DNA of 64,000 bases from Achromobacter pestifer (GCF_013267355.1 NZ_CP053985.1:5642001-5706000); one strand, 5' to 3'; shown: positions 15,494 to 25,091, counted from the stretch's first letter. A program made the numbers and translations. The notes: generated by a model from the letters alone, not told the origin.

Positions 15494-16954
15494 ATGCGTC
15501 TCGTACAAAAAGCGCTCACCTTCGACGATGTGTTGCTGGTGCCTGCGTATTCCGAGGTCCTGCCTCGCGACACTTCCCTGGCTACGCGCCTCACTCGCAA
15601 CATCAGCCTGAACATCCCGCTTGTGTCCGCCGCCATGGACACCGTCACCGAATCGCGTCTGGCCATCGCCATGGCACAAGAGGGCGGCATCGGGATCATC
15701 CACAAGAATCTGTCCGCGGACGCCCAGGCGCGTGAAGTCGCCCGCGTCAAGCGCCACGAATTCGGCATCGTGATCGATCCGGTCACAGTCACCCCCCAGA
15801 TGAAAGTGCGCGACGCCATCGCGTTGCAGCGCCAGCATGGCATCTCGGGCCTGCCGGTGGTCGAAGGGCGCAAGCTGGTCGGCATCGTCACCAACCGCGA
15901 CCTGCGTTTCGAAGAAAACCTGGACCAGCCCCTGCGCAACATCATGACGCCGCAGGAACGCCTGGTCACCATGAAGGAAGGCGCCACGCTGGAAGAGGCG
16001 CAGTCCCTGATGCACAAGCACCGCCTGGAGCGCGTGCTGATCGTCAACGACGGCTTTGAACTGCGCGGCCTGGCCACGGTCAAGGACATCGTCAAGAACA
16101 CCGAACACCCGATGGCCAGCAAGGACGCCCAAGGCCAGCTGCGCGTGGGCGCTGCGGTCGGCGTGGGCGCCGGCACCGAAGAACGCGTGGAAAAGCTGGT
16201 TGCGGCAGGCGTCGACGTGCTCATCGTCGACACCGCTCACGGCCATTCCAAGGGCGTGCTGGAAGGCGTGCGCTGGGTCAAGCAGAACTACCCCAAGGTT
16301 GAAGTCATCGGCGGCAACATCGCCACCGCCGCCGCCGCGCGCGCGCTGGTCGAATACGGCGCCGACGGCGTCAAGGTCGGTATCGGCCCCGGCTCCATCT
16401 GCACCACCCGCATCGTCGCGGGCGTGGGCGTGCCGCAAATCCATGCCATCTCCGAAGTCGCCAAGGCGCTGGAAGGCACGGGCGTGCCCCTGATCGCCGA
16501 TGGCGGCATCCGCTACTCGGGCGACGTCGCCAAGGCCCTGGCGGCCGGCGCTTTCGCCTGCATGATGGGCGGCATGTTCGCCGGCACCGAAGAAGCGCCT
16601 GGCGAAGTCGTGCTGTTCCAGGGCCGTTCGTACAAGTCCTACCGCGGCATGGGCAGCCTGGGCGCCATGACGGACGGCTCCGCCGACCGCTACTTCCAGG
16701 ATCCGTCCAACAACGCCGACAAGCTGGTCCCCGAAGGCATCGAAGGCCGCGTCCCCTACAAGGGCAGCGTGCTGGCCATCATTTACCAACTGGTCGGCGG
16801 CATCCGCGCCTCGATGGGCTACTGCGGCTGCGCCACCATCGACGACATGCGCACCAAGACCGAATTCGTGGAGATCACCTCCGCGGGCGTGCGCGAGTCC
16901 CACGTGCACGACGTACAGATCACCAAGGAAGCGCCCAACTACCGCGCCGACTGA
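15494..16954 (+). CDS. guaB: IMP dehydrogenase
   Basis: 486-aa enzyme that oxidises IMP to XMP with NAD+, the first committed step of GMP synthesis. Start ATG 15494 with GGAG seven bases upstream. The TIM-barrel begins [17 protein letters not shown]; two CBS domains (about 95-205) are inserted; the active-site loop [18 protein letters not shown] carries the catalytic Cys; [17 protein letters not shown] and GMGSLGAM follow the IMP-binding pattern. It is 118 bp upstream of guaA, separated by a strong hairpin, so guaA expression may depend on readthrough or its own promoter. Confidence 0.99.
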   Translation: MRLVQKALTFDDVLLVPAYSEVLPRDTSLATRLTRNISLNIPLVSAAMDTVTESRLAIAMAQEGGIGIIHKNLSADAQAREVARVKRHEFGIVIDPVTVTPQMKVRDAIALQRQHGISGLPVVEGRKLVGIVTNRDLRFEENLDQPLRNIMTPQERLVTMKEGATLEEAQSLMHKHRLERVLIVNDGFELRGLATVKDIVKNTEHPMASKDAQGQLRVGAAVGVGAGTEERVEKLVAAGVDVLIVDTAHGHSKGVLEGVRWVKQNYPKVEVIGGNIATAAAARALVEYGADGVKVGIGPGSICTTRIVAGVGVPQIHAISEVAKALEGTGVPLIADGGIRYSGDVAKALAAGAFACMMGGMFAGTEEAPGEVVLFQGRSYKSYRGMGSLGAMTDGSADRYFQDPSNNADKLVPEGIEGRVPYKGSVLAIIYQLVGGIRASMGYCGCATIDDMRTKTEFVEITSAGVRESHVHDVQITKEAPNYRAD

Positions 16955-16985
16955 TCCGTACAGTCAACTACAATGTCATGCATCG

Positions 16986-17037
16986 CGCACCGGCAGAACC
17001 GCAACATGAATCAGCGGTTCTGCCGGTGCGGTTTTAT
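16986..17037 (+). terminator. 17-bp-stem terminator/attenuator between guaB and guaA
   Basis: CGCACCGGCAGAACCGC (16986-17002) pairs perfectly with its complement at 17014-17030 across an 11-nt loop, followed by GTTTTATTTA. It has the form of an intrinsic terminator for guaB. The stretch TGCGGTTTTATT at its end is repeated a few bases later (17041-17052) before guaA. Confidence 0.8.
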
Positions 17038-17072
17038 TTACTGCGGTTTTATTCTTTACCGGTAGAGTCTCC

Positions 17073-18665
17073 ATGCACCAGCGCATCCTCATTCTCGACT
17101 ACGGTTCGCAAGTCACCCAGCTGATCGCCCGCCGCGTCCGCGAAGCCGGCGTCTACTCCGAAGTGCACCCCGGCGACGTCGACGACGCCTTCGTGCGCGA
17201 CCAGGTGGCGCAAGGCTTGAAGGGCATCATCCTGTCCGGCAGCCACGCCTCCGCCTACGAAGAAGGCTCCATGCGCGTGCCGCATGCGGTTTTCGAACTG
17301 GGCGTGCCCGTGCTCGGCATCTGCTACGGCATGCAGTCCATGGCGCAGCAGCTGGGCGGCGTGGTCAGCTATTCCGACCACCGCGAATTCGGCTACGCCG
17401 AAGTCCGCGCCCACGGCCACACCAAGCTGCTGGAAGGCCTGGAAGACTTTGCCACTGCCGAAGGCCATGGCATGCTCAAGGTCTGGATGAGCCACGGCGA
17501 CAAGGTCACCCAGCTGCCCCCGGGCTTCAAGCTGATGGCTTCCACGCCGTCCTGCCCCATCGCCGGCATGGCCGACGAAGACCGCAAGTTCTACGCCGTC
17601 CAGTTCCATCCCGAAGTCACGCACACCGTCCAGGGCAAGGCCATGCTGGCCCGCTTCGTCAACGAGATCTGCGGCTGCGAAGGCGACTGGAACATGCCCG
17701 ACTACGTGGCCGAAGCCGTCACCCGCATCCGCGAGCAGGTCGGCACGGACGAAGTCATCCTGGGCCTGTCCGGCGGCGTGGACTCCTCGGTGGCCGCGGC
17801 GCTGATCCACAAGGCCATCGGCGACCAGCTCACCTGCGTGTTCGTCGACCACGGCCTGCTGCGCCTGGACGAAGGCAAGCAGGTCATGCAGACCTTCGCC
17901 GAAAACATGGGCGTGAAGATCATCCACGTCGATGCCACCGCCCAGTTCATGGGCAAGCTGGCCGGCGTGGCGGATCCGGAAGCCAAGCGCAAGATCATCG
18001 GCCGCGAATTCGTCGAAGTGTTCCAGGAACAGGCTGGCAAGCAGCAAAGCGCCAAGTGGCTGGCCCAAGGCACGATCTACCCCGACGTCATCGAATCCGC
18101 TGGCGCCAAGACCGGCAAGGCCACCTCCATCAAGTCGCACCACAACGTGGGCGGCCTGCCGGACACGCTGAACCTGCAACTGCTGGAGCCGCTGCGCGAA
18201 CTGTTCAAGGACGAAGTCCGCGAACTCGGCGTGGCCCTGGGCCTGCCGCCGCAGATGGTCTACCGCCATCCGTTCCCCGGCCCCGGCCTGGGCGTGCGCA
18301 TCCTGGGCGAAGTCAAGCACGAGTACGCCGAACTGCTGCGCCGCGCCGACGCGATCTTCATCGAAGAACTGCGCAACACCAAGGACGAGGCCAGCGGCCT
18401 GACCTGGTACGAGCTGACCTCGCAAGCGTTCGCCGTGTTCCTGCCGGTGAAGTCGGTGGGCGTGATGGGCGACGGCCGCACCTACGAATACGTTGTGGCC
18501 CTGCGCGCGGTGCAGACGTTCGACTTCATGACCGCTGATTGGGCGCCGCTGCCGCATCCGCTGCTGGCTCGGGTTTCTTCGCGCATCATCAATGAAGTGC
18601 GCGGGATCAATCGCGTGGTGTATGACGTGTCGAGCAAGCCGCCGGCGACGATCGAGTGGGAATAA
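17073..18665 (+). CDS. guaA: GMP synthase (glutamine-hydrolysing)
   Basis: 530-aa bifunctional enzyme that aminates XMP to GMP using glutamine and ATP. The N-terminal class I amidotransferase domain (about 1-200) has the nucleophile elbow GICYGMQ and the catalytic His-Glu in FHPEVTHT; the central ATP-pyrophosphatase domain has the P-loop [10 protein letters not shown]; the C-terminal dimerisation domain ends [21 protein letters not shown]. Full length. A terminator follows at 18687-18714. Confidence 0.99.
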   Translation: MHQRILILDYGSQVTQLIARRVREAGVYSEVHPGDVDDAFVRDQVAQGLKGIILSGSHASAYEEGSMRVPHAVFELGVPVLGICYGMQSMAQQLGGVVSYSDHREFGYAEVRAHGHTKLLEGLEDFATAEGHGMLKVWMSHGDKVTQLPPGFKLMASTPSCPIAGMADEDRKFYAVQFHPEVTHTVQGKAMLARFVNEICGCEGDWNMPDYVAEAVTRIREQVGTDEVILGLSGGVDSSVAAALIHKAIGDQLTCVFVDHGLLRLDEGKQVMQTFAENMGVKIIHVDATAQFMGKLAGVADPEAKRKIIGREFVEVFQEQAGKQQSAKWLAQGTIYPDVIESAGAKTGKATSIKSHHNVGGLPDTLNLQLLEPLRELFKDEVRELGVALGLPPQMVYRHPFPGPGLGVRILGEVKHEYAELLRRADAIFIEELRNTKDEASGLTWYELTSQAFAVFLPVKSVGVMGDGRTYEYVVALRAVQTFDFMTADWAPLPHPLLARVSSRIINEVRGINRVVYDVSSKPPATIEWE

Positions 18666-18686
18666 TCCCGCGAATTTCGCGGCATT

Positions 18687-18714
18687 AAAAAAAGGCGCTT
18701 CGGCGCCTTTTTTT
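18687..18714. terminator. Bidirectional intrinsic terminator after guaA
   Basis: A7-GGCGC-TTCG-GCGCC-T7: a short GC stem capped by a TTCG tetraloop with A- and T-runs on both sides. It serves guaA on the plus strand and the LysR gene (ending at 18722) on the minus strand. Confidence 0.95.
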
Positions 18715-18721
18715 CACCCGC

Positions 18722-19702
18722 TCAACCAGCCAAATCCGGCGGCGTCAGGCGTTGCTCGTTCAAGTAGCTCGATTCCCGCGCAAGCGCGGCCGGCGTGAGC
18801 TGGATCTCTCCTTGTTCTGAAAAGATCTCCAGTATCCAGTTTACGAAGCAGCGCACCCGTACTGACAGGTGCCTGGAGCTGGGGTAGACGATATGAACCG
18901 GCCTGGCGGAAAAGTGCCATTCCGGTAGCACGGGTACGAGCTTTCCGGACCGGACGAAACCTGCGACGGCGAACGGGGCGCCCGGGCAGACGCCGCTACC
19001 CGCCATGCATGCCGAAATCGCGACATCAGGTTCATCGAACTGCATACCGTCGCCAGATGGCAGCACAAAGCGGTTGGCGCCCGATTCCAGTTCCCACATG
19101 AAGGGATTGCGTTCCTTGCCGCTGAACCAGCTCAGGCGTCTGAGTTGAGACAGGGCGTCCGGGGTGTCGACGCGGCCTGCGGCGGCCAGGTAGCCGGGCG
19201 AGGCGTACAAGCCCATCTGGATGTCGCAAAGATGGCGGGCGATCATGCTGGAATCCTTGAGCAAGCCACCCCGAATCGCGCAATCGATGCCGTCCTCAAG
19301 CAGATTGCTGATCCGGTCCGAACCGCTCAGGCGCAGTTGGATTTTCGGGTAGCGCGCCTGGAAGGCGTGCAGCCGTGGCGCGATCACCCATCTTGCGACG
19401 GTGATCAGGGAATCCACCCGCAGCCGGCCCATGGGCGTCGCCGTTCCCCCGCTTAGCGTGGCTTCCACTTCGTCAATCTGCTGCAGCAGGGCCTGGCACT
19501 TGTCGAAGTAGGCGGCGCCGTCGTCCGTGAGGCTGAGGGCGCGGGTAGTGCGGTGGAGCAATCGCACGCCCAGATGCTTTTCCAGGTCGCTGATGCGCTG
19601 CGAAACGCGTGCTTTCGGCAGCCCCATGGCGTCGGCCGCACGGGTGAAACTTCCAGCATCCACCACCTTCACGAAGGTGGCCATCGCGGTGAGCTTGTCC
19701 AT
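18722..19702 (-). CDS. LysR family transcriptional regulator
   Basis: 326-aa LysR regulator: HTH at residues 1-60 (AADAMGLPKARVSQRISDLEKHLGVRLLHRTTRALSLT) and an effector domain starting around 90 (GRLRVDSLITVARWVIAPRL). The RTTRALSLTDDGAAY sequence places it in the CrgA-like/LTTR group that often represses quinone- or electrophile-responsive reductases. It is divergent from the flavodoxin-fold gene at 19810, with a dyad in between. Confidence 0.93.
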   Translation of the reverse strand: MDKLTAMATFVKVVDAGSFTRAADAMGLPKARVSQRISDLEKHLGVRLLHRTTRALSLTDDGAAYFDKCQALLQQIDEVEATLSGGTATPMGRLRVDSLITVARWVIAPRLHAFQARYPKIQLRLSGSDRISNLLEDGIDCAIRGGLLKDSSMIARHLCDIQMGLYASPGYLAAAGRVDTPDALSQLRRLSWFSGKERNPFMWELESGANRFVLPSGDGMQFDEPDVAISACMAGSGVCPGAPFAVAGFVRSGKLVPVLPEWHFSARPVHIVYPSSRHLSVRVRCFVNWILEIFSEQGEIQLTPAALARESSYLNEQRLTPPDLAG

Positions 19703-19707
19703 ATATT

Positions 19708-19724
19708 GTTCACAAATATTGAAC
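19708..19724. promoter_or_regulatory. LysR-type dyad in the divergent promoter
   Basis: GTTCA at 19708-19712 and TGAAC at 19720-19724, seven bases apart, form a 17-bp dyad between the LysR start (19702) and the reductase start (19810). Its closeness to the LysR start suggests autoregulation. Confidence 0.55.
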
Positions 19725-19809
19725 TAAGCATGATTTTGAACCAGATTTTTCTTTTTTGCACCGCCAATTACGATTCTTCCCATCCACTTCACACACATGG
19801 GATGCCGAA

Positions 19810-20364
19810 ATGTCAAAACCTGTCGTTGTTTACTTCTCCGGATATGGCCACACCAAGCGCGTAGCGCAAGCGGCGGCGGAGGGCGCGCAGGCCGCGCTGG
19901 TCGAAATCGATGTTGACGGCAACATTGCCGAGGCCGCTTGGGACCAACTGGACGCAGCGAAGTCCATCATCTTCGGCGCACCCACGTATATGGGCTCGGT
20001 GCCTTGGCAGTTCAAGAAATTCGCGGATGCCACCTCCAAGCGATGGTTTGTCCGCCAATGGCAGGACAAAGTCTTCGGCGGCTTCACCAATAGCGCCAGC
20101 CTGAATGGCGATAAGCAGGTTTCCCTGATCATCATGCAGACGCTGGCGTCCCAGCACGGCGGCATTTGGGTAAGCCTGGGGTTGGCCCCCGCCAATACCT
20201 CGGCCGCCACCCGCGCGGACATCAACAACCTGGGCGGATCCGTCGGCGCGCTGGTGCAGTCGCCTTCTGACATGGACGCTCAAGGCATTCCCGGCGGAGA
20301 CCTTGAAACCGTGAAGCTCTACGGTGCCCGCGTGGCGCAAATCGGGCAGCGGCTTCACGCCTGA
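19810..20364 (+). CDS. Flavodoxin-fold NAD(P)H-dependent reductase (WrbA-like)
   Basis: 184-aa protein beginning SKPVVVYFSGYGHTKRVAQAAAEGA, the flavodoxin-type FMN phosphate loop, followed by the second FMN loop region AKSIIFGAPTYMGSVPWQFKKFADATS and FTNSASLNGDKQVSLIIMQTLASQHGGIWV. These are the features of WrbA-like NAD(P)H:quinone oxidoreductases, which reduce quinones by two electrons. The start at 19810 removes an unlikely N-terminal extension. Divergent from a LysR gene that probably controls it. Confidence 0.85.
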   Translation: MSKPVVVYFSGYGHTKRVAQAAAEGAQAALVEIDVDGNIAEAAWDQLDAAKSIIFGAPTYMGSVPWQFKKFADATSKRWFVRQWQDKVFGGFTNSASLNGDKQVSLIIMQTLASQHGGIWVSLGLAPANTSAATRADINNLGGSVGALVQSPSDMDAQGIPGGDLETVKLYGARVAQIGQRLHA

Positions 20365-20472
20365 GCGGCAGGCCGCCGATCGCGCATGCCCAAGGGAACG
20401 CTCCCTGGTGGCATCAAACCCCGGTCTGGACAAAACGTTCAGGCCTGCAAACAACCTTTAGCGAATCCAACC

Positions 20473-21090
20473 ATGAAACTGTATTACTCCCCTGGCTCCT
20501 GCTCGCTGGCTGTTCACATCGTGCTCCGGGAAGCCAATCTGCCCCATGAATTGGCCAAAGTCGATCTATGGAAGCACAAGACCGCATCGGGTGGCGACTA
20601 CTACCTGATCAATCCGAAGGGCTCAGTGCCCGCCCTCGAGTTCGACGGTGGCCTGCTGACGGAAGGTCCGGCCATCACCCAATACCTTGCGGACCGCTAC
20701 GCGCCAGCATTGGTGCCCGCCAACGGCACGCTGGAACGGGCACGTCTGCAAGAGATGCTGAACTACCTGTCTTCGGAATATCACAAGTCGTTTACGCCGC
20801 TGTTCTACCTGGCTCCCTCGGACGATGCGACGGACGCGCAGCGCCCGGTCATTGCCAAGTTGGCCTACCTGAACAGCGTGCTGGAAGATGGCCGCGCGTA
20901 TCTGATGGGTGACGCCTTCAGCGTTGCAGATGCCTACCTCTTTGCCCTTACGCGCTGGTGCGTCAAGTTCAGGATTTCGCTCGACGCGTTCTCGGCGTTC
21001 AACGGCTACATGGCTCGCGTCGAGGCACGTCCGGCGGTCAAGGCCGCGCTCCAGGCCGAAGGGCTTGAAGAGCAATACGGCCGGCGTTGA
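20473..21090 (+). CDS. Beta-class glutathione S-transferase
   Basis: 205-aa enzyme conjugating glutathione to electrophiles. N-terminal thioredoxin-like domain MKLYYSPGSCSLAVHI with the beta-class Cys10, cis-Pro in GSVPALEF and GSH-binding TEGPAITQYLADR; the C-terminal helical domain contains the HK pair (SSEYHKSFTPLF, residues 104-105) also found in E. coli GstA. It follows the quinone-reductase-like gene by 108 bp, fitting an electrophile-detoxification theme, and precedes gcvH by 24 bp. Confidence 0.93.
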   Translation: MKLYYSPGSCSLAVHIVLREANLPHELAKVDLWKHKTASGGDYYLINPKGSVPALEFDGGLLTEGPAITQYLADRYAPALVPANGTLERARLQEMLNYLSSEYHKSFTPLFYLAPSDDATDAQRPVIAKLAYLNSVLEDGRAYLMGDAFSVADAYLFALTRWCVKFRISLDAFSAFNGYMARVEARPAVKAALQAEGLEEQYGRR

Positions 21091-21114
21091 TGTGATCGGG
21101 AGACGAGGGTGTCC

Positions 21115-21507
21115 ATGCGATTTTCCAAAGACCACTATTGGGTTTACGTCCTTGAAACCTCCTATGCGCAGCAAACCATGGTGGCCGTCGTGGGAGTCAC
21201 CCCCAAGGCGCTGGAAGGTCTGGGCGACCTGATTTCCGTGACGCTTCCAAACATCGGAGAGACCTTTGCGCAGGGCGCTGCCGCCGCCTCGGTCGAGTCA
21301 GCCAAGACGGTTTCAGATGTGTACCTGCCCGTCTCAGGTGAGATCGTCGAGGTCAATGCGGCCATGCGTGACGACCCGACGCTTGCCAACACGGACCCTC
21401 TTGGCGCCGGATGGTTTTTCAAGGTCAAGGTCAGCGACCCAGGCGAACTGGATGTGCTGCTTGATGAGCCGGCGTACATGCAGTCGGTGGGAGCGGTTCC
21501 CCGGTAG
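21115..21507 (+). CDS. gcvH: Glycine cleavage system H-like lipoyl protein (lone copy)
   Basis: About 130-aa lipoyl carrier. The lipoylation site is intact: VESAKTVSDVYLPVSGEIVEVN with Lys at residue 64, and the H-protein core motif SVTLPNIGETFAQGAA precedes it. ATG 21115 gives the usual MRFSKDHYWV start; GTG 21109 is an alternative with GGAG six bases upstream. The aminomethyltransferase, glycine decarboxylase and lipoamide dehydrogenase genes are not nearby, so this is either a second H protein or a lipoyl carrier for another use. Confidence 0.88.
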   Translation: MRFSKDHYWVYVLETSYAQQTMVAVVGVTPKALEGLGDLISVTLPNIGETFAQGAAAASVESAKTVSDVYLPVSGEIVEVNAAMRDDPTLANTDPLGAGWFFKVKVSDPGELDVLLDEPAYMQSVGAVPR

Positions 21508-21524
21508 CCGAATGCGGACTGTGG

Positions 21525-23225
21525 TCAGAAGGCCGAGGCCCGATAGACCTCCTGGCCGCCCACGTAAGTGGCCAGCGCAGTGAGGTCTTTCACCTCGGCG
21601 GCCGGGATGTCCAGGTAGTCGGCGGAAAGCACCACGAAATCGGCCAGCTTGCCCGCCTCGATGGATCCCTTGATGGCTGCTTCGTCGGTCAATATGGCGT
21701 TGTTGATGGTCATCAGTCTGAGCACGGCGTCGCGCGAAGAGACCGCCTCATCGGCGCCATAGACGCCGTCCGAAATGGTATCGCGCGTCAGGAAGTGGTA
21801 CATGGCCCAGAACGGGTTGACCGGAATGACGGGGGAATCGGTGCCTCCCGCCAGCATGAAGCGTTGATCCAGGTAGGTTTTCAGCGGTGTCACCCGCGCT
21901 GCGCGTTCGGCGCCCCAGTAGCGTTTGAGCACGGGCGCGGCAAGATAGAGATGGTCCTGGACCGACAGGCGCAGATTCATGGCGCGGATGCGCGGATACT
22001 GGTCTGGCCGGGTAATGAACGCGTGCTCGATAGTCCAGCCGTCGCGCGTGAGGTCATGTTCCGCATTGGCTTTCTCGAACCCCTGTAGCACCTGGTCCAC
22101 GCCGGCATCGCCCACCGCATGGACAGCCGCGCGCCAACCGGCGCGGTTGATCTCCGCTACGTATTCGTCGAAGACCGCCTGCGGAATGGTCTGCAGGCCG
22201 TAATAGGTTCCGCCCTTGCCCATGGCGCCTGCATAGGGGCGCGTCATGCGCCCGCCTTCGAAGCCCCCATCCACGCTGATCTTGATGCCCCATACCTTGA
22301 CCCATTCATCGCCTTCGTTCTGTTTGATGCCCGCATCGACAACGCTGGAACGGAAATCGGCAAGGCCGGCGGGGCGGAACAGAATGCTGTAGCGCACGGT
22401 CGCCCGGCCGCTGTCGCGTAGCGCCTGGAACTGCCGGTAGGCAGCGACAGTCGTGCCGGGGATGCGGATGCTGGTGAGCCCATACTCATTGAGCTTGCGT
22501 TGCTGTGCTTCGAGGGTGGCGAGGGTGATGGGGCGAGCTGGCGGCAGCGCGGCCAGCCGCTTGGCGTTGCCGGTGAGTTCGCCGGTCAGGCGTCCGGACG
22601 CGGCGCGGGGGACGGAGCCCCCCGGAGGCACCGGCGTCGCTGCCGTAATGCCGTATTTGGACAAGGCCGTGTTGTTGAGGAAATAGCTATGGCCGCCCCG
22701 CACGAGTATGACGGGAACGCCGGGCGCCGCTGTTTCCAGTTCGTCGGCGGTGGGCAGCCTCTGCTCCTTGAGTTGGGCTTCGTGCCAGTCGCTATTGGAG
22801 ATCAGCACTTCACCTGGGGCGGCGGCCTTGGCGGCTTCGGATACCTTGCCGAGCAACTGCGCCAGAGACCTGGTTGCGGACAGGTCGATGCCGGGGCCGC
22901 CTCCGACCGCGTGCAGATGCGAATCGGCCAGGCCAGGAATTACCGTGCGTCCCTTGAGGTCGATGACCCGGGTGGCGGGACCTGCATGGGACATGACGCT
23001 GTCACTCGTGCCGACGGCGAGAAACTTGCCGTCCTTGACGGCCAGGGCCTGGGCGACGGAGGAGCGCGCGTCGACCGTGACCACCTTGCCGTTGATGAAG
23101 ACGGCGTCGGCAGCCGCCGCGGGCGTGCGGGGTGCGCCAGCTCCCGAGCAGCCTGCGATCGAGGCGGCCAGAATGGCTGCTCCCGCGATTTTCCCTGCAC
23201 AGATTGCATCGGCGATCTTGCTCAT
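21525..23225 (-). CDS. YtcJ-like amidohydrolase, predicted lipoprotein
   Basis: 566-aa metal-dependent hydrolase of the amidohydrolase superfamily. The N-terminal LAASIAGC is a lipobox, so the enzyme is predicted to be a membrane-anchored periplasmic lipoprotein. Family motifs: VIPGLADSHLHA (HxH metal ligands, residues about 100-110), HAVGDAGVDQVL, WTIEHAFI, and LAGGTDSPVIPVNPFW (the catalytic Asp). Substrate unknown; relatives hydrolyse N-substituted amides. It stands alone, convergent with gcvH and divergent from the NTF2-like gene across 255 bp. Confidence 0.9.
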   Translation of the reverse strand: MSKIADAICAGKIAGAAILAASIAGCSGAGAPRTPAAAADAVFINGKVVTVDARSSVAQALAVKDGKFLAVGTSDSVMSHAGPATRVIDLKGRTVIPGLADSHLHAVGGGPGIDLSATRSLAQLLGKVSEAAKAAAPGEVLISNSDWHEAQLKEQRLPTADELETAAPGVPVILVRGGHSYFLNNTALSKYGITAATPVPPGGSVPRAASGRLTGELTGNAKRLAALPPARPITLATLEAQQRKLNEYGLTSIRIPGTTVAAYRQFQALRDSGRATVRYSILFRPAGLADFRSSVVDAGIKQNEGDEWVKVWGIKISVDGGFEGGRMTRPYAGAMGKGGTYYGLQTIPQAVFDEYVAEINRAGWRAAVHAVGDAGVDQVLQGFEKANAEHDLTRDGWTIEHAFITRPDQYPRIRAMNLRLSVQDHLYLAAPVLKRYWGAERAARVTPLKTYLDQRFMLAGGTDSPVIPVNPFWAMYHFLTRDTISDGVYGADEAVSSRDAVLRLMTINNAILTDEAAIKGSIEAGKLADFVVLSADYLDIPAAEVKDLTALATYVGGQEVYRASAF

Positions 23226-23480
23226 GGGCTGCTCCGTTCCGGTGGGTATTGATGGGCGTTAGTTTCTAATATGAAATATTTAAGTGTCAAATAAAATTCA
23301 TACGACTACGCCCGGATCGTCGAAGTGAAAATGGTTCGTGGCAGGGACGTCGCCCCTTGTAGGCGCCTTGTCCGTGCCGTTGTTCTCAAAAATTGAACTC
23401 AGAGTTACTTTTTCGCCGTGTTTTTTGCGCATCCCATCTCAATTAGGATCGTGTCATTCACAGCCCCATGAGGTGAGGAC

Positions 23481-23735
23481 ATGTTTAGAGCAGTTGCGAC
23501 AACGGCGTTGCTGATGGGGGCGGGCATGGCGGCCGCCATGGCGCAGGAGTTGCCCAACTCTCCGATGGCGCTGACGAGAACCTTCGAGCAGCGGTTCAAC
23601 GCGCGCGACCTCGATGGCCTTGCTGCGCTGTACCGGAAGGACGGCACGAGCACCGACGTGGCCACTCGCCGACCAGACGGCAAGTGGCTATATGCCATCG
23701 ATAACCCCCGGGGTCTGGAGGCGACGGCGCAATGA
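23481..23735 (+). pseudogene. SnoaL/NTF2-like secreted protein with an internal in-frame deletion
   Basis: 84-aa reading frame with a signal peptide (ending AMA-Q) followed by FEQRFNARDLDGLAALYRKDG, the first helix of a SgcJ/SnoaL-type NTF2 domain, which jumps directly to TSTDVATRRPDGKWLYAIDNPRG, the typical last strand and end of the same domain. About 65-70 residues that should lie between, around residue 55 (near nt 23643-23650), are missing without a frameshift. The remaining peptide cannot form the NTF2 cone. Its stop overlaps the start of the next gene (ATGA), so translation may still matter for coupling. Confidence 0.75.
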
Positions 23736-24472
23736 TGAACTGCGATTCGGAGCAGGGCGCTTGCGCCTTGCCGCTGTCTGACGATATGCCGGCGCGCAGG
23801 TCCGGCGATGCCCAGCTTGGGTGGGTCGTCCATTATGTCGGAGACCCGATGTGCTCCTGGTGCTGGGGCATGGCGCCGGCCATAGAAAGGATCGCATTGT
23901 TCTGCCAGGCCGAGGGAGTGCCCTTCAAGCTGACCGTGGGCGGCCTGCGGGTGGGCGGCGGCGACCCTTGGGACGAGAATTTCAAGCGTTTCCTGCGGCA
24001 CGAATGGAGCCACATTGCCAAGGTGACCGGACAGCCGTTCGGCTTCGATCTGCTCGACAGGACCTATTTCAACTACGACACGGAGCCGCCATGCCGGGCG
24101 GTCGTGGTTGCGGAGAGGATGGCATCCGCGCGCGGCCTGCCTGCCATGACCAAGCTGGCATTCTTCGCTGCGGTGCAGCGCAAGTTCTATGTTGAGGGGC
24201 AGGATCCCGCTCAGGCCGACTACTACCGCGAGCCTTGTGCGCACGCGGGCCTGCCGTTTGGTGAGTTCCGTGATGCTTTCACCTCGGCCTTCGCCCGGCA
24301 TGACGTGGCGCAGGATTTCGCCTTGAGCCGTCGCCTGGGAGTGCGCGGGTTTCCCTCGCTGCTGCTGGAGGGGCCAAGCCAGGTCACTGTTCTTGCCACG
24401 GGGGCCATGGACGTCGCGGCCATCCTCGCCCGCTTGAGGCAGGCAGTTCCCATAGGCGCCGTCCAGGCATGA
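23732..24472 (+). CDS. DsbA family (FrnE-like) protein
   Basis: 246-aa thioredoxin-fold protein with an inserted helical domain. The redox motif CSWC is at residues 41-44 (VGDPMCSWCWGMAPA) and the cis-Pro region is RGFPSLLLEG. No signal peptide, so it is cytoplasmic like FrnE-type proteins rather than periplasmic DsbA. The start overlaps the stop of the NTF2 remnant. Function in this context is unknown; it is followed by a VOC protein and an FAD oxidoreductase. Confidence 0.87.
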   Translation: MMNCDSEQGACALPLSDDMPARRSGDAQLGWVVHYVGDPMCSWCWGMAPAIERIALFCQAEGVPFKLTVGGLRVGGGDPWDENFKRFLRHEWSHIAKVTGQPFGFDLLDRTYFNYDTEPPCRAVVVAERMASARGLPAMTKLAFFAAVQRKFYVEGQDPAQADYYREPCAHAGLPFGEFRDAFTSAFARHDVAQDFALSRRLGVRGFPSLLLEGPSQVTVLATGAMDVAAILARLRQAVPIGAVQA

Positions 24473-24521
24473 ACCGCAAGACAGGCCCTTGCGTCCAGTA
24501 CCGCTCATCGAGGTATCGGCA

Positions 24522-25091
24522 ATGAACAATAGCGTCCTCCCTGGCTTGATGCATGTGGATCACGTGGCGCTGACCGTCCCGGATCTGGATCGCGCCGTCG
24601 ATTTTTACCGTGATGTCATGGGTGCCGTGGAGCTCTATCGTCTGGGGCCTTTCGACGCGGCAAGCATGCCGCGTGGTCCGGACGGCAGCGATTGGACCGA
24701 AGCCCACCTGCGCGTGCCTGGCGCGCGCCTGCAACTGGTCATGCTGGCGCTCGGCAGCAATCTGATGCTGGAGCTGTTCAGGTACGAGCTTCCCGGTGAT
24801 GCGCGTCAGATTCCTCCCCGGAACTGCGATCTCGGGGCGAGCCATATCGCATTCAAAGTGGCGAGCATGGATGCTGCTCTTGCCCATTTGCGGCGGGCCG
24901 GCGTCGCGACGATGGCCGGGCCTGTGGCCGTGACCTCTGGCCCGTGCGCGGGGTTGCGCATCAACTACTTCCTCGATCCCTTCGGCAATCAGCTTGAGCT
25001 GGTGGAGTATGGGGAGCTGCCCTTCATGCGCGACACCACGGCGGCGTTGTACGCCCGGGGCGCAGGCCACCAAGAGCGGAAGCGCGGATGA
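24522..25091 (+). CDS. VOC family (glyoxalase/dioxygenase fold) protein
   Basis: 189-aa metal-dependent enzyme fold: two beta-alpha-beta-beta-beta modules beginning HVDHVALTVPDLDRAVDFYRDVMG and GASHIAFKVASMDAALAHL. Candidate metal ligands are His14 (HVDHV), Glu in LMLELFRYE, His in GASHIAF and Glu in NQLELVEY. ATG 24522 has GAGG eight bases upstream. Its stop overlaps the start of the FAD oxidoreductase by 4 bp. VOC proteins include dioxygenases, isomerases and resistance proteins, so the reaction is open. Confidence 0.85.
   Translation: MNNSVLPGLMHVDHVALTVPDLDRAVDFYRDVMGAVELYRLGPFDAASMPRGPDGSDWTEAHLRVPGARLQLVMLALGSNLMLELFRYELPGDARQIPPRNCDLGASHIAFKVASMDAALAHLRRAGVATMAGPVAVTSGPCAGLRINYFLDPFGNQLELVEYGELPFMRDTTAALYARGAGHQERKRG

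Noticed and set aside
15298..16233. Minus-strand frame running from guaB into the DUF2239 promoter region
   Set aside because: It is Ser/Arg/Thr-rich without domain pattern and would run through the guaB and DUF2239 promoters.
15488..18557. Very long open frames on the minus strand opposite guaB and guaA (473 and 502 codons)
   Set aside because: They are shadows of highly biased GC-rich codons in the real genes; products are His/Ala/Val/Asp-rich with no domain pattern and no ribosome sites.
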